DNA from: Mesorhizobium sp.
GTDB taxonomy: Bacteria; Pseudomonadota; Alphaproteobacteria; Rhizobiales; Rhizobiaceae
Assembly: GCA_004020875.1 (NCBI GenBank)
Contig: SAPZ01000018.1
Span: 1 to 64,000 of the forward strand
DNA: 64,000 nucleotides
Reading direction: 5' to 3'
Shown here: positions 1 through 8,202 of the stretch, one piece after another
Layout of the letters: each line of letters begins with the position of its first letter
How positions within the stretch are numbered: position 1 is the first letter of the stretch
Notes under the pieces: model-generated
Databases searched by the model: none
What the model saw: only the letters and a program-made list of their open reading frames with translations
Told to the model about the DNA's origin: nothing
Translations under genes and position numbers: made by a program

Positions 1-42
1 TGGGTCTACATCAACAAGCTCGAGCTCAAGGCCGTGGCCTGA
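1..42 (+). CDS. 3' end of an unidentified gene (partial)
   Basis: The window opens inside a reading frame that encodes a 13-residue tail (ending KLELKAVA) and stops at TGA 40-42. The piece is too short to assign to a family. Its reality rests only on the open frame at the window edge; the next in-frame sequence is an amidase fragment, which is unrelated. Confidence 0.3.
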   Translation, partial: WVYINKLELKAVA

Positions 43-273
43 GAACACCGCTTACGCAGCGTGGAGATTCAGGGAATGTACTGCGGTTGGGTCAATGCGC
101 TTGGCTTGCCTGCGATGAGCCTGCCCACCATGCCGCATCCCGACGGCCGCCCCATCGGGTTGCAACTGGTCGGGCTGCACGGATGCGAAGAGCAGCTGTT
201 TGCGCTTGCCCAGCAACTGGAGCTCATATCGCCCTGGGCAAGCCGATGGCCCGATCTTGCCTTGCGCTGACTG
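43..273 (+). pseudogene. amidase C-terminal remnant
   Basis: An open stretch encodes about 76 residues that match only the C-terminal end of amidase-signature enzymes: an N-ALGLPA segment, P-DGRPIGLQLVG, a G-EEQLFALAQQLE helix and a closing PW-RWP. The Lys-Ser-Ser catalytic core is absent, so no activity is expected. A GTG at 61 is available but has no clear ribosome site. It lies tail to tail with the intact amidase at 275-1675, which is on the other strand and has its own complete C-terminus. The fragment is therefore not a broken end of that gene but the remains of another copy. Confidence 0.55.
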
Positions 274-274
274 A

Positions 275-1675
275 TCAAAGGGGTGGTCGCGCCAGATGCC
301 AGTCTGTCAGGCATTGCAACGCGTGTCCAAGCCTTAGCAGAAGTTGTTCCTCGCCACGGCGCCCCAACAGCTGAAAACCTGTCGGCCGGCCGTCGGCATT
401 CTGCGGCGCCGGAAGCGTCAGGCTTGGTATCCCCGCGGCGCCGGACGGGATCGTAAAGCGGAAGATCGTCCCAGGCTCGTCTTCAGCCATTCGCTCGGCC
501 TCGGCACGGGTCGGCGTACCGCCGGCAAAGACCGGCAGAAGCAGGGCATCGACGTGCGCGAAGATCTGATCCAGCTGGCTCGCAAAACGCGCCCTTGCAA
601 TGCCAGCCGCCGCCAGATGGATTGGGTCCATCGCCCTGCCCCGGTCGACGGCTCCGGCAAGCCAGGGTCCATACAGATCGGCCCTGGCGGGATAGGTTGC
701 CGCGTGCGCAAGCGCAAGTTCGGCTGCATGGAGGTCCGCTACTTGCAGGCAGAGCTCATCCGTCCCTGGCATCTCGACGTATGTAAGCTGAGCGCCCAGG
801 TCCGCAAAATGTGCCTGGACCTCCTCGATCATGCGCAGTGTTTCTGGGGCCGCGCCCTGCGCAATGTAGCCTGTGTCGATGCCGATACGCACAGCGCGGG
901 CGCCGTCAATCCCATCCAAACACATCCTGTAATCAGGCACCGTTTGCGAAATGCTTGTTGGATCATAAGCGTCGATACCGGCGATCGCGGATAACACAAT
1001 CGCGACGTCCTCCGCACAACGCGCGATCGGGCCGACCGTGTCGTAGGACTGGGCAAGATCAAAAATGCCAAAACGACTGACACGGCCCCAGCTGGGGCGC
1101 AGCCCAGTCAGACCGTTGCATGCGCTTGGCGAACGGATCGAGCCACCGGTGTCAGAGGCGAGGCTGGCCGCGCATAGGCCGGCCGCGGTCGCGACCGCTG
1201 ACCCCGATGACGAGGCTCCGGCCCAGATTGCGCGACCGAAAGGATTGAGCGGCGGCGTCACCTCGGGATGGTGCAGCATGCCCCCGGCTTCGGTCATTTG
1301 CGCCTTGCCGACAATAATCGCGCCATGGCTCTTGAGACGTTGCACGACCGTGGCGTCGTATGGCGGCCTGAAGTCGCGATGAATGACGGTTCCCGCTTGC
1401 GTGACGCAGTCTTCGGTAAAGATCAGGTCCTTCAACGCAATCGGAATACCGTGAAGCGGCCCGCGATACTGGCCGCGCGAAATTTCATCGTCGGCCTTGC
1501 GGGCCTCGGCGATAGCATCCTCCTCCCTCAAAGCGGCGAAGCTGTGGAGACCGGGATCCAGCAATTTGATGCGCTCGAATGTCGAACGACACAGATCCTC
1601 GCACGACAGCTCGCGGATTTGGATCGACGCGGCCAATCGCGCGATCGGCTGGTAGTGCAGATCCCGAGTTTCCAT
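275..1675 (-). CDS. amidase-signature family amidohydrolase
   Basis: A 466-residue cytoplasmic amidase-signature enzyme that hydrolyses a C-N amide bond, substrate unknown. The Ser-cisSer-Lys triad is visible: Lys82 in the ALKD segment, Ser155 in the GASSSGSA loop, and the nucleophile Ser179 in DTGGSIR. Length is normal for the family and there is no signal peptide. It is the last gene of a minus-strand run (binding protein, permease, epimerase, CMD-family protein, amidase), so it probably acts on the imported compound or a product of it. It starts 13 bp after the upstream CMD gene stops. Related amidases act on allophanate, biuret or acylated amines; nothing here chooses between them. Confidence 0.85.
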   Translation of the reverse strand: METRDLHYQPIARLAASIQIRELSCEDLCRSTFERIKLLDPGLHSFAALREEDAIAEARKADDEISRGQYRGPLHGIPIALKDLIFTEDCVTQAGTVIHRDFRPPYDATVVQRLKSHGAIIVGKAQMTEAGGMLHHPEVTPPLNPFGRAIWAGASSSGSAVATAAGLCAASLASDTGGSIRSPSACNGLTGLRPSWGRVSRFGIFDLAQSYDTVGPIARCAEDVAIVLSAIAGIDAYDPTSISQTVPDYRMCLDGIDGARAVRIGIDTGYIAQGAAPETLRMIEEVQAHFADLGAQLTYVEMPGTDELCLQVADLHAAELALAHAATYPARADLYGPWLAGAVDRGRAMDPIHLAAAGIARARFASQLDQIFAHVDALLLPVFAGGTPTRAEAERMAEDEPGTIFRFTIPSGAAGIPSLTLPAPQNADGRPTGFQLLGRRGEEQLLLRLGHALQCLTDWHLARPPL

Positions 1676-1687
1676 CGGTGCGTGATC

Positions 1688-2023
1688 CTAGGCCTGGTTC
1701 AGCCGCTTGAATGTCTTTTCCGCAACCTCGACCGCCGAAAAGGCGGCTGGCCAGCCGGCGTAGAACGCCAGATGAGTCATCAGCTCGATGAGCTGGTCTT
1801 TGCTGACGCCATTGTTCAATGCGCGCTCTATGTGGCCGTCAAGCTGAATCGGACGATAGGTGGCGACAAGCGCGGCCACGGTTATGAGGCTACGCTCGCG
1901 TTTGGACAGGGTTGGGCGTTCCCATATGTCTCCAAACAAGACATCTTCGGTGAGTTCGAGAAGCTTGGGCGACAGGTCATGCAGCGGATGCCGGGGCTTG
2001 TTGCTTGGCTCTTGGGTCATCAT
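1688..2023 (-). CDS. carboxymuconolactone decarboxylase (CMD)-family protein
   Basis: A protein of about 111 residues with the all-helical CMD fold: an L-ERSLITVAALVA helix, then a DGHIERALNNGVSKDQLIELMTHL-type segment and a closing F-AGWPAAF helix. Family members include gamma-carboxymuconolactone decarboxylases and AhpD-like proteins. The Cys pair needed for AhpD-type peroxidase activity is missing, so a decarboxylase/isomerase-like or accessory role is more likely. The chosen ATG has a GGAG 5 nt upstream. A longer GTG start at 2047 would overlap the epimerase stop by 4 bp and cannot be excluded. It is the fourth gene of a five-gene operon. Confidence 0.75.
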   Translation of the reverse strand: MMTQEPSNKPRHPLHDLSPKLLELTEDVLFGDIWERPTLSKRERSLITVAALVATYRPIQLDGHIERALNNGVSKDQLIELMTHLAFYAGWPAAFSAVEVAEKTFKRLNQA

Positions 2024-2043
2024 CGTTTCTCCAGTTCCAACCT

Positions 2044-2994
2044 TCACGCGGACTTCGGCCGGATCGGCTCCAGGCCTTCTTGCTGGCGAACATCGTTGAT
2101 GATCTGCAGCAACCGCTTTTCGAACGGCGGGATCTGCACGCCGAACTCCTCGACGAGCCGAGAGTTGTCGATGAGATAGTTGATGGGATTGGAGTAGAGC
2201 CCGCCAGTCTCGTGCCTGAACGATATCCTGGCGTCAGGCAGATAGGAGCGCACGATGTCGGCAATCGCCCCCATTCGGATGGGCGTCCCGCCGGTGTTGT
2301 AGATGCGATGCTTCGGCTTCTGCGCCAGCACTATGCGCAAAAGCGCCTCGGCGGCATCGTCGATATGGATTGGGCACCATATTGCCTCCTTGTGCTCGAA
2401 TTCCACGGCCTGCCCGCGTGCCGGCAAGACAACGCAGCGGACATGGTCCATCGAGCCGTGGATCTTGTCGAAGCCGGTGACATTAGCTGGGCGAATACCG
2501 GTGATGGTCATGCCGTACTTGTCGGCATAGTCGCGGGCCTGCCACTCATTGAACCCCTTATGAACCGAGTACTGATCGAAGCCGTAGAGATGATCGTCCT
2601 CTGTGATGGCACGCTCGCCGAAATTCCGCTGGTCGCCGTTGACGATGAAGGAGCTGGCAAAAATCGTATGCGGCACGCCGGCCTGACGCGCCGCCTCGAA
2701 GAAGTTGTCCATACCAAGCACGTTGAGCCGCAACGCGCGGTGGGGAGGAACGTCGCTGGCCAGATAGTATGAAAGATTGACGGCACGATCGGGTCTCGCG
2801 GCATGCATGGCATCCGAGATTTCGTCGAAATGCGTGATGTCGCCACGCAAATAGGTGACAGCCTTGCCGTAAGGCTCAAATGCTGACCCAGCCGGAGCGA
2901 TGTCGACTATGACGACCTCATGGCCCTGCGCCACAAGCTTGCCGGTCAGTGTACGCCCCAGGAAACCGGTTCCGCCGACTATGAGTGTCTTCAT
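2044..2994 (-). CDS. NAD-dependent epimerase/dehydratase (extended SDR)
   Basis: About 316 residues of extended short-chain dehydrogenase. The N-terminus MKTLIVGGTGFLGRTL carries the GxxGFLG nucleotide-binding loop, followed by a beta2 acidic residue (VDIAP). A conserved NxxG/D segment and the catalytic Y-x3-K (YSVHK) follow. Such enzymes epimerise, dehydrate or reduce activated or free sugars. It sits just downstream of a ribose-type permease, so it may process the imported sugar or sugar-like compound. The start used here begins directly with the beta1 strand; the open frame runs on to 3063, but that extension has no fold-like content. Confidence 0.8.
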   Translation of the reverse strand: MKTLIVGGTGFLGRTLTGKLVAQGHEVVIVDIAPAGSAFEPYGKAVTYLRGDITHFDEISDAMHAARPDRAVNLSYYLASDVPPHRALRLNVLGMDNFFEAARQAGVPHTIFASSFIVNGDQRNFGERAITEDDHLYGFDQYSVHKGFNEWQARDYADKYGMTITGIRPANVTGFDKIHGSMDHVRCVVLPARGQAVEFEHKEAIWCPIHIDDAAEALLRIVLAQKPKHRIYNTGGTPIRMGAIADIVRSYLPDARISFRHETGGLYSNPINYLIDNSRLVEEFGVQIPPFEKRLLQIINDVRQQEGLEPIRPKSA

Positions 2995-3104
2995 CTTGAT
3001 CTCCAAATGATGCGCGCCAGCGGCGCCTCGGTTTGATAGGAATTTCGGCAAAGACTTCCCCACCCCCGCAAAGAGGCAGCCAGACGCCCTTGCAGACGTG
3101 TCGC

Positions 3105-4175
3105 TTAAGAGAGGGGTTTTGAGCCGTCGGGCCTTGCGTTACCAACAGCCTGCAAAATTTGCCGAAATGATCCGGCGGATGCCGCCAGCATCATCGAGGC
3201 CATGATCACGGCACCGTAGATCGCCGTTACCCAGAACGACGGCACTTCCGACAACACAAGTAGGTTCTGGATTACGGCGATCAGACAGACCCCTGTGATG
3301 GCGCCGATCAGACGTCCTTTACCCCCATTGAGGTCGATGCCGCCGATCACGGAAGCGGCGAACACGGTAAAGATCATGTCGGCGCCCTGGTTTGCCGAAA
3401 CCGACGCGATCCTGGAGGTCAGTATGAGGCCGGCCAGTGAGGCCAAGAGACTGGCCAGCACAAAAAGCCCGAGCGTGACGCGATTGACCTTCACACCCGC
3501 AGCCCGCGCGGCCTCGGCATTGCCGCCGATGGCATAGATCTCGCGCCCAACGGTGTGGAAGCGAACGAACAACATGGCTCCTATGGCCACGATAGCCGCA
3601 ATCCACACTTCCATGGGAATGCCCAGTGGCATGGTGTTGCCGATATACTGGAAAGCGGGCGGCAATTTGGTGATTGTCCTGCCGCTGCCGGCGCCCATCG
3701 TCAGGCCTTGCAGCAGGATCAGCATCGCCAACGTCACGATAAACGCGTTGAGCCGCAGTTTTGTCACAAGCAAGCCGTTGAAGGCGCCCACAATGAGCCC
3801 TACACCAAACAACGCGGCCAAACCGAGATACTGATTGATTTCGGTTCCCCAGCCGCCAGCATGGGCGGGAACCACGAGCACAACGCCGATCATGGGGGCA
3901 AGCGCGACCGTCGACTGCAGCGACAGATCGAACTTGCCCGCGATGATCAGCAGCGATTCCGCGACGACAAGGATCATCAGCACCGATGACGCGCCAAGAA
4001 CGTTGAACAGGAGATTATATGACGTCAAAAAGGCTGGATGAATCTGGCTTCCGATTGCCACGATAACGGCAATCACCGGCAGAAGCACCAACTCCCTGAC
4101 ACCCGACCAGGCTCGCAACCCACGCCTGCCGGGAGCTGCCTGTTCATTGCCGGCCAAGATTTCCTCCGCACTCAC
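3105..4175 (-). CDS. ribose-type ABC transporter permease (RbsC family)
   Basis: A 356-residue inner-membrane protein with about 8-10 hydrophobic segments. The RbsC/BPD_transp_2 signatures are present: LRLNAFIVTLAMLILLQG near mid-protein, a GREIYAIGGN-EAARAAG cytoplasmic loop that contacts the ATPase, and ASVIGGIDLNGGKG toward the C-terminus. Start is GTG at 4175 with a GGGTGA upstream. It lies between the cognate binding protein (4264-5307) and the epimerase. No ATPase gene is present in this operon, so it must borrow one encoded elsewhere. Confidence 0.88.
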   Translation of the reverse strand: MSAEEILAGNEQAAPGRRGLRAWSGVRELVLLPVIAVIVAIGSQIHPAFLTSYNLLFNVLGASSVLMILVVAESLLIIAGKFDLSLQSTVALAPMIGVVLVVPAHAGGWGTEINQYLGLAALFGVGLIVGAFNGLLVTKLRLNAFIVTLAMLILLQGLTMGAGSGRTITKLPPAFQYIGNTMPLGIPMEVWIAAIVAIGAMLFVRFHTVGREIYAIGGNAEAARAAGVKVNRVTLGLFVLASLLASLAGLILTSRIASVSANQGADMIFTVFAASVIGGIDLNGGKGRLIGAITGVCLIAVIQNLLVLSEVPSFWVTAIYGAVIMASMMLAASAGSFRQILQAVGNARPDGSKPLS

Positions 4176-4263
4176 TTGTTCACCCGTTCCGCTTCTGATT
4201 CATAGCACGCCAAACGTGGCGGCCTGAAGGAGGACGACAACGCCCGCCTTCAGGCTCGCAAGC

Positions 4264-5307
4264 TCAGTTGTTCTGGCCCTGGTTGCCCCAAAGACTGGTA
4301 TCGCTGGCATTCTCGACGGTGATGGTGGTTGGCGGCAGCACGTCCGCGAGATTGCCGCTCTTGTCGACGACAATCTCCGAGCCATGGTCCGTCGGACCGG
4401 CCGAGAAGGTTTTGCCCTGCATTGCGGCATCCAGATACTTGAAGCCCCATTCGGTGTAGGCCGTCATCGGCTGACCGATCGTGGCGTCCAGATAACCTTC
4501 GCGGATTTGCTCCAGAGCAAAGGGCGACCCGTCGATGCCGACGATGGGAACATGCCCCTCCTCACCGACCTTTGAGAGGCGGCCAAGCCGCTTCAGCACG
4601 TTGAGCACGCCAGGCAGATAGGCGGAGTCGCTGGCCAGATATATGCCGTTGACCGCCGGATCCGTGCTCAGCACCGTCTGCGCCGCCGTCGTGGCTTTGT
4701 CCTCGATCCACTCTCCGGGTTTGGATACCACGGCAATATCGGGGAAGTTCTTCTTGATGCAATCGTTGAAGCCCGCCGACCGATCGACACCCACCTGGTT
4801 GTTCAAGCGCCCCTGGATTTCGAGTACCTTGCCTTTACCCTTCATGATCTTGCCGAGCTGCTCGCAGGAGCGCTGTCCGAGCACGTAAGAGGAGACCGTG
4901 ACGGTGATGGCAACCTTGCCGCCTCCCTGGTCCGGACCCGTATCGACCGCGACGACCTTAACGCCGGCGGCCTCGGCGCGATCGAGCGCGACCTTGACGG
5001 CCTTGCCATCCACGGTCTCAAGCAGAATGCCTTTGACGCCGGCGCTGATCATCGTGGTCATGTCGTCGATCTGCTTGGCGGCGTCGCTGTTGCTGTCGAC
5101 CGTCGGAAGCACGTTGTAGCCATGCGCCTTGCCATAGCCTTGGATCAATTCGTGGAAAGTGATCGTATAGGGATTGGTCAGTGCGGTTGAGGTGAAGCCG
5201 ATCAGTGGCTTGTCAGAAGACTGTGCGTAGGCGGGAGTGCCGACCATCGTCGCCAGCAGCACCCCGGCGAGAGCTGAAACGAACCCCTCTTGATTTATTT
5301 TTCGCAT
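4264..5307 (-). CDS. periplasmic sugar-binding protein of a ribose-type ABC transporter
   Basis: A 347-residue protein with an N-terminal signal peptide (hydrophobic run ending in TPAYAQS) and a RbsB-like type-I periplasmic-binding fold. Typical features are an IGFTSTALTNPYT opening strand, D--MI-AGVKGILLETVDGKAV and VDTGPDQGG hinge-region motifs. It captures a sugar or sugar-like ligand for the permease next door. The ATG has a strong GGAGGAACC ribosome site. A promoter (TTGAAA-N16-TATGCT, minus strand) and a palindromic AAACGTTT lie just upstream, suggesting LacI-type repression; no LacI gene is nearby. Confidence 0.88.
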   Translation of the reverse strand: MRKINQEGFVSALAGVLLATMVGTPAYAQSSDKPLIGFTSTALTNPYTITFHELIQGYGKAHGYNVLPTVDSNSDAAKQIDDMTTMISAGVKGILLETVDGKAVKVALDRAEAAGVKVVAVDTGPDQGGGKVAITVTVSSYVLGQRSCEQLGKIMKGKGKVLEIQGRLNNQVGVDRSAGFNDCIKKNFPDIAVVSKPGEWIEDKATTAAQTVLSTDPAVNGIYLASDSAYLPGVLNVLKRLGRLSKVGEEGHVPIVGIDGSPFALEQIREGYLDATIGQPMTAYTEWGFKYLDAAMQGKTFSAGPTDHGSEIVVDKSGNLADVLPPTTITVENASDTSLWGNQGQNN

Positions 5308-5323
5308 TGGTTCCTCCGTCGCG

Positions 5324-5371
5324 AAACGTTTTCATACGCCCTCAGCATAGTCGTTGTAAAACAATTTTCAA
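5324..5371 (-). promoter_or_regulatory. promoter and LacI-like operator of the ribose-type operon
   Basis: Reading the minus strand, a -35 TTGAAA (5366-5371) and a -10 TATGCT (5344-5349) are 16 bp apart. The palindrome AAACGTTT (5324-5331), with the central CG typical of LacI-family operators, follows 12 nt downstream, between the promoter and the ATG at 5307. The regulator is not identified. Confidence 0.45.
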
Positions 5372-5399
5372 CAAAAATCATCAACCGTGAATTTGATTT

Positions 5400-6306
5400 C
5401 ACATCTCTGCGTTAGCTCAGTCGCCTCGGAACATGCAGCTCGGCTCCGAGCGTCCCCATTCCTGCCCATATGTAAGCCCTGGTCGGGCCCTGGCGAGACC
5501 GAGCTCAAGTCTGAGCCTATGCAGATTTCACAATGGTAAGTTCCCTGCCGACCCGATTATATGATCGATATACAGGGTAAAAACGTTTTTATGAATGAGT
5601 CGATCTTGGAAGCACTCTGCTTCTTTCGGCACAACCTAACTGTCAGCTTTTTCCCCCAGCTTTCATGCCCATCGAACCAGATGGACAAGGAGAGCCTCCT
5701 TGTGGAACTCGCTATGGACTGCGAGGAATTTCTACCTGCAATTGCTTTCCACCTCTCATATTACGCCGGCTTCAAACACTGCGCAGAGTGGCAAAGGACT
5801 GCAGCCTCCAAGGGGAGAGTTCTCAGTGCCAGTTCGACGACCGGCACCTTATTCGAAACGCGCGTCTAATCACTGCCTTAGATTGGATATCCTTTGGCAT
5901 ATACGCTACTTGTTCGCGGTTGACCAAAGGCGCTCATCTCTCCTGGTCAACCGGGACTAAATGACGCGAAATTGTCCCACCCAGAAAACCTATCCTAAAG
6001 AGTGGGGCAAAAATCACAAAAAGCCCTGATATTTCAACAACCGCATAAAGGTGGTGGTGCCCCTAGCCGGAATGTCAGGCAAGCAACGCATGATCCTAAG
6101 AAACTTACCATAGAAAAGCGGGTGGCGCTCACTCGGATGCTCGGGACGGACGAATGGGGAAAAGGCTTGGTATAGTCGCGAGCAACGGACCGACTTATTA
6201 GGATAGGTCGACGAGATTCACCAACGAAGCGCCGACGTCGCGGCCATGGAACAGTTTGTCGGGAAGCGACTGGCGGACCTCTTCCCGAAAGTCTTGCCTC
6301 CAAGGC
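5400..6306. other. gene-free stretch with degenerate sequence
   Basis: I see no convincing gene here. The only protein-like piece is on the plus strand at about 6207-6306 (VDEIHQRSADVAAMEQFV, then a short hydrophobic/basic tail). It follows a stop codon and ends where the traG remnant begins. I do not recognise the family. The rest is lower in GC and broken in all frames, as expected of a decayed mobile-element insertion scar. Confidence 0.4.
5578..5591. promoter_or_regulatory. 14-bp perfect palindrome (TAAAAACGTTTTTA)
   Basis: A perfect palindrome centred on CG lies about 250 bp upstream of the AAACGTTT element, in gene-free DNA. It resembles a LacI-family operator and could be an upstream partner site for looping. 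That role is inference from shape and position only. Confidence 0.3.
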
Positions 6307-6859
6307 AGTTCTCCCCCTTGATGTCGTGGACGATGGCCGACCCTGGCCAGGTCAGCAGCGACGGTATCACCAGCCCCACGCCCTTCCCACTTCGTGTCGG
6401 CGCAAAGCACAGAATGTGCTCTGGCCCGTCGTGGCGGAGATAGTCGTCCTCCAGCTTGCCAAGCACCACGCCATCCGGGCCGATCATACCTTCAGCGGAG
6501 ATTTCATCGTGCGTCGCCCAGCGCGCCGGACCATAGGTGGCCGCGTTCTTTGCTTCTCGCGCCCGCCACACCGACATGCCAATGGCCACAGTGATCGCCA
6601 TGAAGCTGCCGCTTGCTGCGATCAGCGCGCCCTCGAAAAAGACCTCCGGCGCGTACGCGTCGTAGAAAAACCACCACCAGAAGAATGCAGGCGGTGGATA
6701 GACGGACTGGCCAGCAAGCTCGAACCATGGCGAACCGAGTTGTGGCTGGTAGCCGAGCCGCCACGCCGTCCACTGTGTCGCGCACCAGGTCGTCAGAAGT
6801 ACGATCAGAAGGACTGTGAGTACCTGCCCCCACAATATTCTTGTCGCCGGCATGGTCAT
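6307..6859 (-). pseudogene. truncated conjugal coupling protein (TraG/VirD4 type)
   Basis: The N-terminal 184 or so residues of a TraG/VirD4-type coupling ATPase, the inner-membrane pump that links the relaxosome to a type IV secretion channel. Two N-terminal membrane segments (about 10-30 and 60-85) are followed by a YGPARWAT region, the Walker A loop PTRSGKGVGLVIPSLL and then GSAIVHDIKGEN. There the match ends abruptly at about 6307, where family members continue with a Trp; the normal length is about 650 residues. Walker B and the rest of the ATPase are gone. No relaxase or mating-pair genes are nearby, so this is a relic of an integrated conjugative element. Confidence 0.75.
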
Positions 6860-7173
6860 TCTCTGCGTGAACAAGTGAGAGCCAAAGAGAATGTCGGGGC
6901 TCCGCATGCGCAAGAACAAAGGGCTGCTTTGAGCGACACGTCGCGCGCGGACGCGGAGAGACTTGCAGGATGCGGTGCAGGGACGCATAGCATTCAGAAA
7001 TGCGCTTGCCGCTGAGCGTGTGGATTCAATGTTGGTTTGTTCGAGAAGACCGCAGCATACTTGAAACCGTGGGCATCGTTTGCGGAGAACGTTGACGCGC
7101 GACAAGCGGCGGTTCACCGTTCACTCAAGCCGCTACTCAAGGCGCGTTGACCCCCGGAAATCTGTCAGACCCA
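6860..7173. other. intergenic region between the traG relic and nadQ
   Basis: About 310 bp with no supportable gene, no RNA gene and no strong palindrome. It presumably holds the nadQ promoter, but I could not pick a convincing -35/-10 pair. Confidence 0.3.
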
Positions 7174-8142
7174 ATGCACGACAAGACAACACCGGCGAAG
7201 AAGCCAACGGCAAGAAGCAAGCGAAGCCGGGCGGTCAGCGCAGATCTGATCGCCGTCGTGATTGCCGTAACGAATGGTGGGCCGCGCGTTCTGACCATCG
7301 GACAGGCGGACGCGTTGCCGTCTGGCCCTTTTGAACTCGGCCACCGATCCTTGCAGTCGGGTTTGAGGGCGTGGGTAGAGCGGCAGACCGGCCATTCGCT
7401 GGGCTACATCGAACAACTCTACACATTCGCTGACCGCGACCGGATCGGCGACGAGCCTGTGCAACGGGTGATCTCGATCAGCTATCTCGGACTGACACGC
7501 GAGGAGCAGGCGGACGGGCAGACCATGCACAGCTGGCGAAGCTGGTACGACTATTTTCCCTGGGAAGATCACCGCGCGGGCGTGCCGGCCATTCTGCCGG
7601 ATATCCTGGTGCCCCGCCTGCGTGCCTGGGCCGACGAAGCCAGTGACCCCGACATACGCCATCACCGCTGGCAGCGCGCGGCGATAGCCTTCGGACTGGA
7701 CGGCCGCGTCTGGAACGAGGAACTCGCCCTGCAGCGATACGAACTGCTCTACGAAGCCGAGCTCGTCGCGGAAGCCAAACCCGGCAACATAGCCAGCGCG
7801 CCGTCGATTGCCGGCTTGGCGATGATTGCCGACCATCGCCGTATTCTGGCGACAGGAATCGCTAGGTTGCGGACCAAGATCAAATACCGGCCCGTCGTCT
7901 TCGAGTTGATGCCGCCAACATTTACACTCCTGCAGCTGCAACGCACCGTTGAAGCGCTCGCAGGTCGGCTCGTTCACAAGCCAAACTTTCGGCGTCTCAT
8001 CGAAGAGCAGGATTTGATCGAGGAGACAGGTGAGACAATGTCGGATACCGGGGGGCGGCCAGCCAAGCGCTTCCGCTTTCGCCAGGCGGTTCTGGCCGAG
8101 CGAACTGTCGCAGGGACCAAATTGCCACTCTCACGCGTTTGA
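7174..8142 (+). CDS. nadQ: NrtR/NadQ-type transcriptional regulator of NAD synthesis
   Basis: A protein of about 322 residues. The N-terminal two-thirds reads as a NUDIX-like sensor with a degenerate catalytic box (ADALPSGPFELGHRSLQSGL followed by WVERQTG-S-GYIEQLYTF). The C-terminus is a winged helix of the NrtR type (PPTFTLLQLQRTVEAL, then KPNFRRLIEEQDLIEETG and GRPAKRFRF). NadQ proteins are repressors of de novo NAD synthesis in alphaproteobacteria, and this one sits directly upstream of nadABC. Its stop codon overlaps the -35 box of the nadA promoter. The ATG at 7174 is preferred over an in-frame TTG at 7147. Confidence 0.8.
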   Translation: MHDKTTPAKKPTARSKRSRAVSADLIAVVIAVTNGGPRVLTIGQADALPSGPFELGHRSLQSGLRAWVERQTGHSLGYIEQLYTFADRDRIGDEPVQRVISISYLGLTREEQADGQTMHSWRSWYDYFPWEDHRAGVPAILPDILVPRLRAWADEASDPDIRHHRWQRAAIAFGLDGRVWNEELALQRYELLYEAELVAEAKPGNIASAPSIAGLAMIADHRRILATGIARLRTKIKYRPVVFELMPPTFTLLQLQRTVEALAGRLVHKPNFRRLIEEQDLIEETGETMSDTGGRPAKRFRFRQAVLAERTVAGTKLPLSRV

Positions 8143-8167
8143 CATTTCTTATACTCAAGATAAGAAT
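8139..8167 (+). promoter_or_regulatory. nadABC promoter with NadQ operator site 1
   Basis: A perfect -35 TTGACA (8139-8144) overlaps the nadQ TGA. A weak -10 (TAAGAA, 8161-8166, spacer 16) is possible. Inverted arms TTCTTAT (8146-8152) and ATAAGAA (8160-8166) flank a 7-bp core and cover the spacer. The left half TTATACTCA is shared with site 2. A repressor bound here would block RNA polymerase. Confidence 0.55.
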
Positions 8168-8169
8168 AT

Positions 8170-8202
8170 GGCCTATTATACTCATTTGGAGAATAATAGG
8201 CC
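8170..8202 (+). promoter_or_regulatory. NadQ operator site 2, 33-bp palindrome
   Basis: Outer arms GGCCTATTAT (8170-8179) and ATAATAGGCC (8193-8202) pair perfectly. Inner arms CTC (8181-8183) and GAG (8189-8191) surround the core ATTTG. The palindrome ends at the base before the nadA GTG and contains its likely ribosome site (GGAG, 8188-8191), so it may act on DNA and also as an RNA hairpin hiding the start. Confidence 0.65.
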
